Source: JAEINY01 sp942490535 (GTDB lineage Bacteria > Bacteroidota > Bacteroidia > Bacteroidales > Marinilabiliaceae). From it: a stretch of DNA of 64,000 nucleotides. The notes beneath the pieces were generated by a model. The model worked only from the letters and a program-made list of their open reading frames with translations. It did no database searches and was not told the origin of the DNA. Numbering within the stretch: position 1 is the first letter of the stretch; every line of letters begins with the position of its first letter. Below are positions 35,660 to 46,341 of this stretch, piece after piece. The translations under genes were made by a program, and so were the position numbers. The stretch is from the NCBI GenBank assembly GCA_942490535.1, contig CALNXQ010000004.1, positions 558,001-622,000 on the forward strand, in the 5' to 3' direction.

Positions 35660-36037
35660 ATGGTAGAAGAAATCATTAAAAATGCTAGATTGTCATCGAA
35701 TGGCAGAAAGATGCTTAGTTCTGAACAAAAGGCCTGCATAGTTGACAGCTGGGAGACATCCGGCCTATCTTGCCCAGAGTTCTGCAGAAGATATGGTTTA
35801 ATAGCAAGCCAACTATACAAATGGCGAACAGATGCAAAAACAGGTGCGGTAATGGGAATAAAAAATGATGGAGATCTTCATTCAAAGACTGAATTGGAGA
35901 TGTTGAGAAGAGAGAATGACGAACTTAAGAAAGCCTTAGGCGAATCCACGTTAGACATCAAGATCTTAAAAAAAAAGTTAGAGATGGATCAACAACGAAA
36001 CAAGAAGTTGAAGCGTTATCCAGGGAGTTCAAAGTGA
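35660..36037 (+). CDS. IS3 OrfA (helix-turn-helix protein)
   Basis: The 125-residue protein has an N-terminal HTH (DSWETSGLSCPEFCRRYGLIASQLYKWR) and a C-terminal leucine-zipper-like helix (KTELEMLRRENDELKKAL). A run of nine A residues at 35968-35976 is followed by an open -1 frame that leads directly into orfB, so a programmed -1 frameshift would make the OrfAB transposase, as in other IS3 elements. Confidence 0.88.
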   Translation: MVEEIIKNARLSSNGRKMLSSEQKACIVDSWETSGLSCPEFCRRYGLIASQLYKWRTDAKTGAVMGIKNDGDLHSKTELEMLRRENDELKKALGESTLDIKILKKKLEMDQQRNKKLKRYPGSSK

Positions 36038-36381
36038 GCATTAATCGTACAATAAAAGCATTAGGGATTGCCAAATCAAGCATTTATTATAAGCCAGTAC
36101 CATACCCAAAGCGGACGAGTCCGAAACGTAAAAGCATTGACGAACAGACGCAAGGATATATTAAAAAAATAACCGGCAAAAAAGCCACCTATGGCGTTCC
36201 AAGGGTGCGTGCAATATTAAAGCGGGACTATGGTTTGGAAATCACTAAGTACATGCTTAATAGGTATATGAAAGAAGCAGGCTTACTGATTAAACAAAAT
36301 CGAAAACGAGGTGTTACGCGCCCCCATACAGGTGTTATTCAGGTATCAAAACCCAATACCAGATGGGCGAGCGACATAACC

Positions 36382-37703
36382 TGTAGTAGCTAAGACTTGA
36401 TCTGACAATTGGAGATTTTTTAAGGCATCTTTTCATGGGATGAATCTCCGGAAAGGGACTTCCTGTTTTGCAAGTCCCATTGACCATCCCAGTCAGTCGG
36501 GTTATTCCTGGCAGGTTGCTTCTCAGCAGGGCCTGCTTCCGCTTCACCTGACACCTGTAAAGATACAACATTTTGATAGTGAGTGTCCAGCATCTTCTCC
36601 TTTGTCAGATGCAAATCCTCTAAAAATGTTTGCATTGGCGTTCTGCCGTTGCAGTTCTTGCCGGAATGCGTTCTTACATTATTATACTCGTTGATCCAGA
36701 GGTCAATATCGGTTTGTAGCTCCTCCAATGTGTTATAGATCTTCTTTCGAAAAGCTATGGCATAAAACTCATTCTGTATTGTTTTATGAAAGCGTTCACA
36801 TATTCCATTGGTTTGCGGATGTCTGGCTTTTGTTCTGGTATGATCAATATCCTCCAGCGCTAAATATAGCTGATACTCGTGATGCTCTCTGGCCCCACAG
36901 TATTCTGTACCACGATCCGTTAAAATCCGAAGTAACGGTATGTTATACTCATCGTAAAATGGAATCACCCGGTCATTGAGTATGTCTGCAGCCACCAGTG
37001 CGTTTTTACGATCATAGATTTTCACATGAGCTACCTTGGCATAGGTATCAATAAAGGTTTGTTGATAGATCCTGCCAACACCTTTTATAGTACCCACATA
37101 ATAGGTGTCCTGAGAACCAAGATATCCCGGGTGATAGGTTTCAATTTCCCCATGTGCTTGCTTCTCTTCCTTAGCTTTCTCCAGCGCCTGTAGTTGTGAT
37201 TCTGTTAGTATGAGGTGTTCCTTTGCCACTTTTTCCTCCAGAGCTTTCAAACGCTTTTGAAATGTTTCCAAATTGTGGCGAATCCAAACACATCTGACTC
37301 CTGCCTGGGAAACAATATGACCAATCTTTTTTAGCTCATTGGATACCCTTACCTGACCTAAAGCAGGGTTCTCAATAGCCAGTTCAACAATAGCTGTTTC
37401 AATAACCGGATCCATCCGATTTTTTACATTGGGTTTCATCCGGCACACTTCGGCCAGGGCTAATTCACCGCCTTCTTCGTATAATTCTTTAAACCGGTAG
37501 AAACTATCCCTGCTGTAGCCAAAAATCTTACATGCCTTTGAGACATTACCTAAATGCTTGGCTAATTCCAATAAACCTAGTTTGGTTTTGATTAATTTTG
37601 CTTCTGTATTCATGTCTGACAGTTTTAGGGGTTAACAAGTAATTTGTTGTCCAAATCAAATTTAGTTAATTCCTAACTGTCAGATTAAATCGTAGCTAGT
37701 TCA
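36382..37703 (-). mobile_element. IS481-like element, complete
   Basis: The element is 1,322 bp with TG...CA ends; the terminal repeats share TAGCTAnGA and ATCTGACArTT. It is flanked by the 7-bp duplication CATAACC (36375-36381 and 37704-37710) within IS3 orfB. Confidence 0.88.
36420..37613 (-). CDS. IS481-like transposase
   Basis: The 397-residue protein has an N-terminal helix-turn-helix (GLLELAKHLGNVSKACKIFGYSRDSFYRF) and an integrase core: the first Asp is in QQTFIDTYAKVAH, the second in ILTDRGTEYCG, and the Glu in HPQTNGICERFHKTIQNEFY. The pattern (tandem HTH plus rve core with NGICERFHKTI) fits the IS481 family. The frame is intact. Confidence 0.88.
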   Translation of the reverse strand: MNTEAKLIKTKLGLLELAKHLGNVSKACKIFGYSRDSFYRFKELYEEGGELALAEVCRMKPNVKNRMDPVIETAIVELAIENPALGQVRVSNELKKIGHIVSQAGVRCVWIRHNLETFQKRLKALEEKVAKEHLILTESQLQALEKAKEEKQAHGEIETYHPGYLGSQDTYYVGTIKGVGRIYQQTFIDTYAKVAHVKIYDRKNALVAADILNDRVIPFYDEYNIPLLRILTDRGTEYCGAREHHEYQLYLALEDIDHTRTKARHPQTNGICERFHKTIQNEFYAIAFRKKIYNTLEELQTDIDLWINEYNNVRTHSGKNCNGRTPMQTFLEDLHLTKEKMLDTHYQNVVSLQVSGEAEAGPAEKQPARNNPTDWDGQWDLQNRKSLSGDSSHEKMP

Positions 37704-37760
37704 CATAACCTCTATAAAATGCTGGAATGGCGAAAAGTTAAGGGTGGCTGTAGTTATTGA

Positions 37761-39509
37761 CTGGGGTGTTGATTATTTTGACAGATTTTAAAATATTATT
37801 CATGCGACTTTTAGGTTTTCTTTCCGTTTAAAAGCCTTACATCTTTTTGAAAAGTCAGATTCACCAATCGTTTTCTTTGACCAATTATGGATATCCATAA
37901 ATGTATTGCTCTCCATAGCTTTATTGATGCAAGAGTGGTCAATCTGCAGTGTCGCTGCTGATATTATCAATATTGATTGGGTAATGCCCATTAAAGCACT
38001 TTCCGAGCAGTAATATTTGTATTTTCCAAACAAGCTTTCTATAATGTCGGATACCCCAAGGTAAGCTTCTTTATATTTTGCATTTTTAGGGATGTTGTCA
38101 GACAATCTCTTCATAAGTGTATCGCTAAAATCTAATCCCTTCTTGTTGAGATTGATTATCGAGATATCTTTTTTTATACCACCAATTGTTTTCCTGGACA
38201 ATCCCTCTGTTATGATTTTTTTCTTTATTGTTTTAATCACTGTCAGATACTGTTTATAGTCGATTATATCATCGCTATACTCTTGTATCCAATTGAATTT
38301 CTCCTCAAACATTTCTTTTGCCTCTTGAACGAGTTCCTCATCAATGTAATTACTCAAATTGGCATTTGGAGATTGTAATCGTTTTTCAACAATGGATTCA
38401 GCTATAAGAAGAAAGTTTCCTCGCTCTTGATATTGAAGTATTTTTTCAAACCATCCAATCATTTGTTCTGCATTCATATATCTTGCTTTGGCCCTTTGGC
38501 TTGGAGGACTAAGAAATGAGAGTAGTGTTTGTTTGGTTTGATGTTTACAACGGGATAGTCGCTTTAAAAAACTATCCCATTTAGTGTCAGTGGACAATAT
38601 CGACTTCAAGCAGCATGCGGACAGATGGCTGACATCGTAAATGTAAGTGATTTTTTTATGCAGAGCGCAGAACTCTTCAATTCCTTTCTTAACATCGGCT
38701 CCGTGATCTGAAATTATTTCTTTGGGAATACCTGTTAGTTTTACTGTCTCAACCAAAGCATTATAAGTAACCTCCCATGTTGCCCTTGGAGTCACTGTTA
38801 GATTCAGCAAGGCAACATCTTTCATCTTAAGATTGAAACCATTTTTTCGTAAATCTTTTAATGATACTCCTAATATTGCCAAACATTTATTTTTCCCTGT
38901 AGTTATGGTATAATCCACTATATAAACCCAATCATTACGCTTTTCTTTCGGCTCATGCAACGTGTAATACCCTAAACGCAACACCCATTGTCGAATAGTA
39001 GAATAGTGAGGTGCAGGTGCATTATAAAAGTTAGCAAGTATTGAACAAATTTTTGCACAGCTTCGATACGACGTATTGCCATCAAGAAATAGCTGAGCAC
39101 AAAAATTGATAAAATCGCTGCAGTAACTAAAATGCTTGGGGCTATTACATGTTCCCTTATTAAAAAGAATAGTATGAGTAGGTTTGTCAGAGTAACCCTG
39201 CATTTCTCCGGCAAAAGCTACTTCTTTTTGTTTTTTTAATTCAAGCTCCAGCTTTTTAGCTTTCTCCTTCCAGAAATTTCTACTTTTAATTAGATCCCGG
39301 ATTTTAATCTTTAATTGCTTTATTACAGCCTGTTTTTCTCTGTGCTTTTGCTTCCAAGAATCACGGCTTGACTTGAAGAATTTTAATTCCTGTAAACGTA
39401 TTTCGCTCAAAATATTGCAGTAATGATTATCTGCCTTCAAAGATAATATAAAAACTCAAAACTAGGATGAATTATTAGTAAGGATAAAGTTAAATAATCA
39501 ACACCCCAG
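37761..39509 (-). mobile_element. Unassigned DDE insertion sequence
   Basis: The element is 1,749 bp with perfect terminal inverted repeats CTGGGGTGTTGATTAT. It is flanked by a duplication TTATTGA (37754-37760 and 39510-39516); since the flanking G and C also match, the true duplication may be 7-9 bp. It is inserted in IS3 orfB, which reads through when it is removed. Confidence 0.85.
37800..39440 (-). CDS. Transposase of unassigned family
   Basis: The 546-residue protein has an N-terminal coiled coil (residues about 15-75, Lys/Glu-rich) and what looks like a DDE core: VYIVDYTITTGKN (Asp), EIISDHGADVKKG (Asp) and GVSDIIESLFGKYKYY (Glu), with a long insertion between the second Asp and the Glu. 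I cannot place it in IS1, 3, 4, 5, 21, 66, 110, 256, 481 or 982 from its motifs. The C-terminus is basic. It is the only gene of its element. Confidence 0.75.
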   Translation of the reverse strand: MKADNHYCNILSEIRLQELKFFKSSRDSWKQKHREKQAVIKQLKIKIRDLIKSRNFWKEKAKKLELELKKQKEVAFAGEMQGYSDKPTHTILFNKGTCNSPKHFSYCSDFINFCAQLFLDGNTSYRSCAKICSILANFYNAPAPHYSTIRQWVLRLGYYTLHEPKEKRNDWVYIVDYTITTGKNKCLAILGVSLKDLRKNGFNLKMKDVALLNLTVTPRATWEVTYNALVETVKLTGIPKEIISDHGADVKKGIEEFCALHKKITYIYDVSHLSACCLKSILSTDTKWDSFLKRLSRCKHQTKQTLLSFLSPPSQRAKARYMNAEQMIGWFEKILQYQERGNFLLIAESIVEKRLQSPNANLSNYIDEELVQEAKEMFEEKFNWIQEYSDDIIDYKQYLTVIKTIKKKIITEGLSRKTIGGIKKDISIINLNKKGLDFSDTLMKRLSDNIPKNAKYKEAYLGVSDIIESLFGKYKYYCSESALMGITQSILIISAATLQIDHSCINKAMESNTFMDIHNWSKKTIGESDFSKRCKAFKRKENLKVA

Positions 39510-39954
39510 TTATTGACTGCTGCGATAGATCCATCGTTTCATGGTACGCAGGAAAGCACATTCAAGCCTGTGATATCGAGTTGATGTTGCAGGATGCTCT
39601 ATTCAAGCGCTTGGGTGAAAACTTTGTGGTAGAAACCAATCAACTTGAATTCCTTCATGATAATGGCCCGGAATACATCGAAAAAAAGCTAATCAACCAA
39701 CTAGAGAAATGGAATATTATAAACTGTAACACACCCACGTATTCACCCCAGTCCAATGGTATGTGTGAAGCATTTAATGGCACATTTAAGCGTGATTACG
39801 TTTATGAGAACTGCTTAGATAACCCTCAGGTTGTATACGATCAGATTCAGGGTTGGATTGATGAATTGTATACTCCGGTGATACAGACCCCACCTCACTG
39901 GTGATATGGACCCCCCTCATGAAAATGGTCAAAGAACGTGATGGACTGACAATA

Positions 39955-40674
39955 TTACCGTTTTTTTCTTAAACTTTCACCTCTTAGCTCAGCCCGGTGT
40001 GAAGTATGCACTAAGCGATCCAGTATGGCATCGGCAATGGTCTCTTCTCCAATTACGTCGTACCAGTTGGCGACTGGCAGTTGACTGGCTATGATAACAG
40101 GCTTTTTCCCATGGCGGTCTTCAATAATTTCTAACAGATCCATGCGTTGTTGCTGCTCCAGGTAGGTCAGTCCGAAGTCGTCCATTATAATAACATCTGT
40201 CTTAGCCAGTTTATCAAATAGTCGGGTGATAGAGCCTTCCAGCCGTGCCATTTTGGTTTTTAGCATCAGCTTTTGCACATTGAAATAGGCCACCTTGTAG
40301 CCCTGTGCACAGGCCTGGTGTCCCAATGCCGACGCAAAGAAACTCTTGCCGCATCCGGATGCTCCTGTAATCAAGACAGATTCTCCCTTGGTGATATAAT
40401 TCCCGGCAGCCAGTGAAGTGACCAGTTCCTTGTCCAGTCCTCTTGCCGCATCGGTATAGAGCTCCTCGATGGAGGCCTGATACCGGAAGCCGGCATTCTT
40501 TCTTAAGCGATCAAAACGTTTGTTCTTTCGCTCTTCCTGTTCAGCCTGGAGGAGTAGCTCCAGGCCTTCCGAGAAAGATAGTTCATGATGCCTGCGTGTT
40601 TCCAGCAGGGCTGACCAGCTGCGACACATGCCTTGCAGGCGCAATTCGGTTAGTTGTGATTCAATCTGTTTCAT
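39955..40674 (-). CDS. istB: IS21 helper ATPase IstB (copy A)
   Basis: The 239-residue AAA+ protein has Walker A LITGASGCGKSFFASALG, Walker B VIIMDDFG and the IIASQLPVANWYD segment. It is apparently identical to the IstB of copy B. Its start overlaps the istA stop by 4 bases (ATGA), which implies translational coupling. The frame is intact although its istA is broken. Confidence 0.93.
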   Translation of the reverse strand: MKQIESQLTELRLQGMCRSWSALLETRRHHELSFSEGLELLLQAEQEERKNKRFDRLRKNAGFRYQASIEELYTDAARGLDKELVTSLAAGNYITKGESVLITGASGCGKSFFASALGHQACAQGYKVAYFNVQKLMLKTKMARLEGSITRLFDKLAKTDVIIMDDFGLTYLEQQQRMDLLEIIEDRHGKKPVIIASQLPVANWYDVIGEETIADAILDRLVHTSHRAELRGESLRKKR

Positions 40675-42536
40675 GAGAAATTAATTTTCAATTGTGTTTG
40701 CTCAAAATAAGCTTTCCCCCGGATGTTCTGATGTTGGGGCAATGACTCCGGGGAACTGTTTTTCTGGGTTTCTGCCATGTTATTTTTAAGAATATTTTCA
40801 ATGAACCGATAGTTGTAACACTGGTTCTCAATGGCTACGTGACAGGCCTTGTCAAACTTATCAGCGTCATTATTACGCTGCAACCTGAGTAGCCCATCAC
40901 ACGTCCGGTACTGCTGCTCAGGGTAGCGATTCTGCTGGAACAGCAGAACAAAGAGTTGTCGCAATGTTGCTGACTTCTTCGCGGCCTTGTCCAGATAATA
41001 ATCAGGACTGCGGCTGATGTAGTGCTGGTGTGCCGAACAGAGGTGTTCTTTAACAGTGGTATAGCACCCCCGGCTGTAAGAGCGGGCATGCATGGCAACG
41101 CATTGTCCGTTATGGTAGATGGATACTTTTGACCGTGTGTATACCACCTTTACCTGCTGTCCGATCAGTGTATTGGGAATGCTGTAGTAATGGCCATCCT
41201 GCCCCAGATAGATGTGATTATTAACACTTGCCTTATACGCCCGGTATTGCTTCATCTCATAGGCTTGTAAAGGAAGAGGCGCCAGAAGGTGTTTTTCTTC
41301 AGCAAGGAACTTCTCTTCCCGGCAGTAATCCAGTTTTTGCTTGCGGGTCTGGTTATGTAGTTTCACTTTTTCAGCAATGGCCTTATTCAGCTCCTGAATA
41401 CTAAAGAACTGACGCTTACGCAAACGGGCATAAATACGGCTGTAAATGATATTCACCTGTTTTTCCACACCCCCCTTGTCCTGTGGACGGCGCACGCGGG
41501 CCGGCACCACCGTTGTGTTATAATGGTTGGCAAAATCTTCGAGGGCCTGGTTAATGCGGGGCTCGTATAAATCAGGCTTTATGACGGCCGCTTTCAGGTT
41601 GTCCGGCACCAATGCTTTGGGCACTCCGCCAAGGGCATTTAAGCAGCACGAAAGGGCATAAATAAAGTCATTCACGCTTTGACTCCTCACCGCCATGGCG
41701 AAACAATAATCAGAGTAAGCCAAACTGGCCACAAAGACCTGGCAGTCGATGACTTCACCGGTGTTGGGGTCGATGTAAGCTATCGTGTCTCCTGCATAAT
41801 CAATCAGTAGCTTGTCCCCGGCGATGTGTGTCAGGGGCAATGTGGGCTTGCTTGCCTTGGAGTATTGGTATAAATGGTGGCAAAACTGGGAGTGGCTATA
41901 GCCTTGTGGATGTGCTTCCCGGTATTCTTCCCACAAAAGCTGTTTGGTGACTCCCTTGCGACTGAGCTCTTTGTGGTAGTGCCCAAGGTCATCTTTCAAC
42001 TGCCCATAACGTTCTTCTTTATAAGATGGATTACCGGCATGAAAACGGGCGTTTAAAACCGGATCTTCCAAAGCGAGCAAGGTCTCAATATCCTCATCCA
42101 AACCTTCCAGTTTACGCAGGTAGGTGCGCACCGTATTGATACCAATACACAAGATTCCGGCTATTTTCTTCTTGCCGTGTCCCTGCTGACGCAGGCGTTG
42201 TATACACCGGAGCATACAGACCCCTCCAAAACCGGAAATCACAGGGCCAAATTTGCGTCTCTTGATTTCTGCCAATCCGGCAGATAGAGACCCCACTTAA
42301 ACGTCTGTACGATCCGTCGCCGGAGCATGCAGACCCCAGGATAGTAACCTTTGTTGCTTCCGCCGGAGCATGCGAACCCCATTTGAAGTTTAATTTGATG
42401 CCCTTATCAGGAGTCAAAATCATACTCGGAACAGGGATTTTCATTGCGTCGCCGGAGCATACAGACCCCTATTAAGTAGGTTATACTCATGATATTTGGT
42501 TGATTTGAAGGTGAAAAACCTTTAAATCAGAACAAG

Positions 42537-45500
42537 ATGGCTGGAAAACCAAAAACGATGAGTCAGATTAAACAATTATTACGCCTGCGTCAGCAGGGAC
42601 ACGGCAAGAAGAAAATAGCCGGAATCTTGTGTATTGGTATCAATACGGTGCGCACCTACCTGCGTAAACTGGAAGGTTTGGATGAGGATATTGAGACCTT
42701 GCTCGCTTTGGAAGATCCGGTTTTAAACGCCCGTTTTCATGCCGGTAATCCATCTTATAAAGAAGAACGTTATTGCGACACGAGGTCGCATAAATGATTG
42801 TTTTACAATCATAAATTAAAGATTGATAAAACCTACTGTTTCTCCAGTAGTATCCTATTAGGGCATCTGATGTATGGTGCAGCCATTATCGGGTGAAGCC
42901 CCTAAGAAACAGTACCAAATGCTGGGTTGCATACCCCATAGCAGGGCAGGAAACCGCGAGGTGGATGGTCTTCGGAGTCTCAATGCCGATTTAGGGCTTG
43001 GATGAGTGAACATGGTTAAAACATTTGAATGTCCGTAACTGCCGACAGAGCGTAGAAGCGAAAAAGAGAATGATACGCTTTAGACCAAAATAGTAGGCTG
43101 ACAGGCTATGGTCGTTTAACGCAGACCATACGGGAATGTAGATCAGCCGGCAGACAGGATGAACCTAAATTCACAGAATCTGTCATTTATGCGGAACGTG
43201 GAAGCTCGATGTTCTCACCGCCAGCAGGCGGTTAAAACCGTAACCGTAAGGCATCGGGAATCATCGAACAGAGAGGATGGAATAAGCGAATGCCTTCCTG
43301 TAATGGGTTGGATAGTGATTGAGCTTTGGCAACATGATCACCGATGAAAATCGGCCCACCTCCATCTGGTACTTTATGGCAAAATACATTGTAGAACCTG
43401 CTTATGGAAGAAAGCAAATGAGCGAGAACAGAACTTCATCGTGTGCACTCCCATCCCGATGTAATACCTGGGAAACCATACAATGGCGTCAGGTTATTCA
43501 GAAGGTGAACAGGCTACAACGCAGAATTGCTAAAGCTGTTCAGAAGAAGCAATGGGGCAAAGCTAAGGCTCTGATGTATCTTCTAAGTAAATCATTTTTT
43601 GCAAAATTACTGGCTGTTTTCAGAGTCACCACTAACAAAGGCGGAAAGACTGCCGGCGTGGATGGTGAAATATGGCAGGATGGACACACTAAGCTTCATC
43701 AAGCCAAAAAGCTGACAACCAGAGATTACTCTCCAAAACCATTGCGACGGGTTTACATTGCTAAAAAGAATGGAAAGAAACGCCCGCTAAGCATCCCAAC
43801 CATGAAGGATAGAGCTATGCAAACACTACACGCATTGGCACTTGAACCTTTCGCAGAAACCACCGCTGATCCGAACTCTTATGGATTCAGACCCCGCCGT
43901 GGCTGCAACGATGCCATAGCGCAATGCTTTCTGATGCTTTGCAGGAAAGTCTCGGCACAATGGATATTTGAAGCGGATATAAAAGCCTGCTTTGATGAAA
44001 TCAGCCATGAATGGATATTGGACAATATTCCAACAAACAAATCCATTCTCGCTAAATGGCTCAAAGCCGGATTTATCGAAAAGAAACAATTGTTTCCAAC
44101 CCATAAAGGTACACCACAAGGAGGAACCATTTCGCCACTGTTAATGAATATGGTATTGGACGGAATGGAAGCTGCTCTTACAAAACAGTTTCCCAGATGG
44201 CACGCCAAGAAAGTCAACTTCGTGAGATATGCTGATGATTTTGTGATTACTGCCAAAAGCAAGGAAATCATTGAGAACGAAATCCAGCCGTTTGTCATTG
44301 AATTCCTGAAAGAGAGAGGGCTTACCCTATCGGCTGAGAAATCAAAAATCACACCTATTAACGATGGCTTTGACTTTCTATCTCAGCATGTTCGTAAGTA
44401 TAAGGGCAAGCTGATCATCCGGCCATCAAAAACATCAGTTCAATCATTCAAAAACAAAATAAAGGCAATCTGTAAAGCCAACCGTGGCATTCCGGCACAT
44501 GCCCTTATCAGAATACTCAACCCTGTTATTCGGGGTTGGTCAAACTATCATAAAGGCATTTGTTCGAAGCTTACCTTTTACCGACTGGAAACATTCTTAT
44601 GGTGGCAAGTAAGACGATGGGCGAAATATCAGCATGGCAATAAAAACCGGTGGTGGATATTTCACAGATACTTTGAAAATAACCATTTTACCGACCAGGC
44701 ACAGACTGGTAAAGGTGTTGTTAATCATCGCCTCTATAAATTATCTGTGATACCGATCGTGTACCATGTGAAAGTCAAAAGTAAAGCCAATCCCTTCTTA
44801 CGTGAATTCGATAAGTATTTTTATAAGCGCACAAAATGGAGAGAAGATCTTGCAAAACAATGCAGGCAAAATACTACATTCGTAGGTAGAAATAATGCTA
44901 ATTACAAACAGTTGGGTAACTCTTCGCCGAGGAGCCTTAAAAGTGCTTGAGCCGTGTGCTGGGAAACTCGCATGCACGGTTCTTAGGGGGCGTAAGCTAC
45001 CCGGTTGGGCAGTTGAAAGATGACCTTGGGCACTACCACAAAGAGCTCAGTCGCAAGGGAGTCACCAAACAGCTTTTGTGGGAAGAATACCGGGAAGCAC
45101 ATCCACAAGGCTATAGCCACTCCCAGTTTTGCCACCATTTATACCAATACTCCAAGGCAAGCAAGCCCACATTGCCCCTGACACACATCGCCGGGGACAA
45201 GCTACTGATTGATTATGCAGGAGACACGATAGCTTACATCGACCCCAACACCGGTGAAGTCATCGACTGCCAGGTCTTTGTGGCCAGTTTGGCTTACTCT
45301 GATTATTGTTTCGCCATGGCGGTGAGGAGTCAAAGCGTGAATGACTTTATTTATGCCCTTTCGTGCTGCTTAAATGCCCTTGGCGGAGTGCCCAAAGCAT
45401 TGGTGCCGGACAACCTGAAAGCGGCCGTCATAAAGCCTGATTTATACGAGCCCCGCATTAACCAGGCCCTCGAAGATTTTGCCAACCATTATAACACAAC

Positions 45501-46341
45501 GGTGGTGCCGGCCCGCGTGCGCCGTCCACAGGACAAGGGGGGTGTGGAAAAACAGGTGAATATCATTTACAGCCGTATTTATGCCCGTTTGCGTAAGCGT
45601 CAGTTCTTTAGTATTCAGGAGCTGAATAAGGCCATTGCTGAAAAAGTGAAACTACATAACCAGACCCGCAAGCAAAAACTGGATTACTGCCGGGAAGAGA
45701 AGTTCCTTGCTGAAGAAAAACACCTTCTGGCGCCTCTTCCTTTACAAGCCTATGAGATGAAGCAATACCGGGCGTATAAGGCAAGTGTTAATAATCACAT
45801 CTATCTGGGGCAGGATGGCCATTACTACAGCATTCCCAATACACTGATCGGACAGCAGGTAAAGGTGGTATACACACGGTCAAAAGTATCCATCTACCAT
45901 AACGGACAATGCGTTGCCATGCATGCCCGCTCTTACAGCCGGGGGTGCTATACCACTGTTAAAGAACACCTCTGTTCGGCACACCAGCACTACATCAGCC
46001 GCAGTCCTGATTATTATCTGGACAAGGCCGCGAAGAAGTCAGCAACATTGCGACAACTCTTTGTTCTGCTGTTCCAGCAGAATCGCTACCCTGAGCAGCA
46101 GTACCGGACGTGTGATGGGCTACTCAGGTTGCAGCGTAATAATGACGCTGATAAGTTTGACAAGGCCTGTCACGTAGCCATTGAGAACCAGTGTTACAAC
46201 TATCGGTTCATTGAAAATATTCTTAAAAATAACATGGCAGAAACCCAGAAAAACAGTTCCCCGGAGTCATTGCCCCAACATCAGAACATCCGGGGGAAAG
46301 CTTATTTTGAGCAAACACAATTGAAAATTAATTTCTCATGA
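42537..46341 (+). CDS. istA: IS21 transposase IstA (copy B), split by a group II intron
   Basis: The two exons are 42537-42772 and 45006-46341. Joining them gives 1,572 bases, an exact 523-codon frame in which a Tyr codon is split TA|T. The joined sequence matches the uninterrupted copy A at the site. If the intron splices, IstA is restored: HTH near residues 15-45, DDE core with LIDYAGD, PDNLKAAVI and DKGGVEKQVNIIY. The second exon also has its own long open frame. It overlaps istB by four bases. Confidence 0.88.
42773..45005 (+). mobile_element. Group II intron, copy 1 (in istA)
   Basis: The 2,233-bp intron begins TTGCGACACG and ends CTACCCGGT. Its boundaries follow from comparison with the intact istA of copy A. 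Domain V is readable at 44949-44982 (GAGCCGTGTGC, loop GGAAAC, GCACGGTTC). A hairpin at 43107-43130 (stem TATGGTC/GACCATA) presents the loop GTTTAACGCA, whose TAACG is a candidate EBS1 for the 5' exon CGTTA. The exon junction is GAACGTTA|TGGGC. Confidence 0.92.
43418..44950 (+). CDS. Group II intron reverse transcriptase/maturase, copy 1
   Basis: The intron-encoded protein has 510 residues from MSENRTSSCA. Reverse transcriptase motifs: TTNKGGKTAGVDG (RT0/1), KKRPLSIPTMKDRAMQ (2a), PNSYGFRPRRGCNDAI (3), GTPQGGTISPLLMN (4) and FVRYADDFVIT (5, with the catalytic YADD). The maturase X/thumb region has VIRGWSNYHKGICSKLTFYRLETFLWWQVRRWAK. After KANPFLREFDKYFYKRTKWR the usual HNH endonuclease is missing, so it is an En-minus type. 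The ATG at 43418 has a GGAAG upstream and fits the family N-terminus; a longer frame to 43319 is intron leader. Confidence 0.93.
   Translation: MSENRTSSCALPSRCNTWETIQWRQVIQKVNRLQRRIAKAVQKKQWGKAKALMYLLSKSFFAKLLAVFRVTTNKGGKTAGVDGEIWQDGHTKLHQAKKLTTRDYSPKPLRRVYIAKKNGKKRPLSIPTMKDRAMQTLHALALEPFAETTADPNSYGFRPRRGCNDAIAQCFLMLCRKVSAQWIFEADIKACFDEISHEWILDNIPTNKSILAKWLKAGFIEKKQLFPTHKGTPQGGTISPLLMNMVLDGMEAALTKQFPRWHAKKVNFVRYADDFVITAKSKEIIENEIQPFVIEFLKERGLTLSAEKSKITPINDGFDFLSQHVRKYKGKLIIRPSKTSVQSFKNKIKAICKANRGIPAHALIRILNPVIRGWSNYHKGICSKLTFYRLETFLWWQVRRWAKYQHGNKNRWWIFHRYFENNHFTDQAQTGKGVVNHRLYKLSVIPIVYHVKVKSKANPFLREFDKYFYKRTKWREDLAKQCRQNTTFVGRNNANYKQLGNSSPRSLKSA

Noticed and set aside
40671..42296. Intact 541-codon istA in copy A
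   Set aside because: The first 20-30 codons come from the terminal repeats of copy B; the native N-terminus is at 47151-47194.
43319..43417. Upstream extension of the intron maturase
   Set aside because: The extra 33 codons lie in intron RNA structure and do not match the family N-terminus; the ATG at 43418 does.
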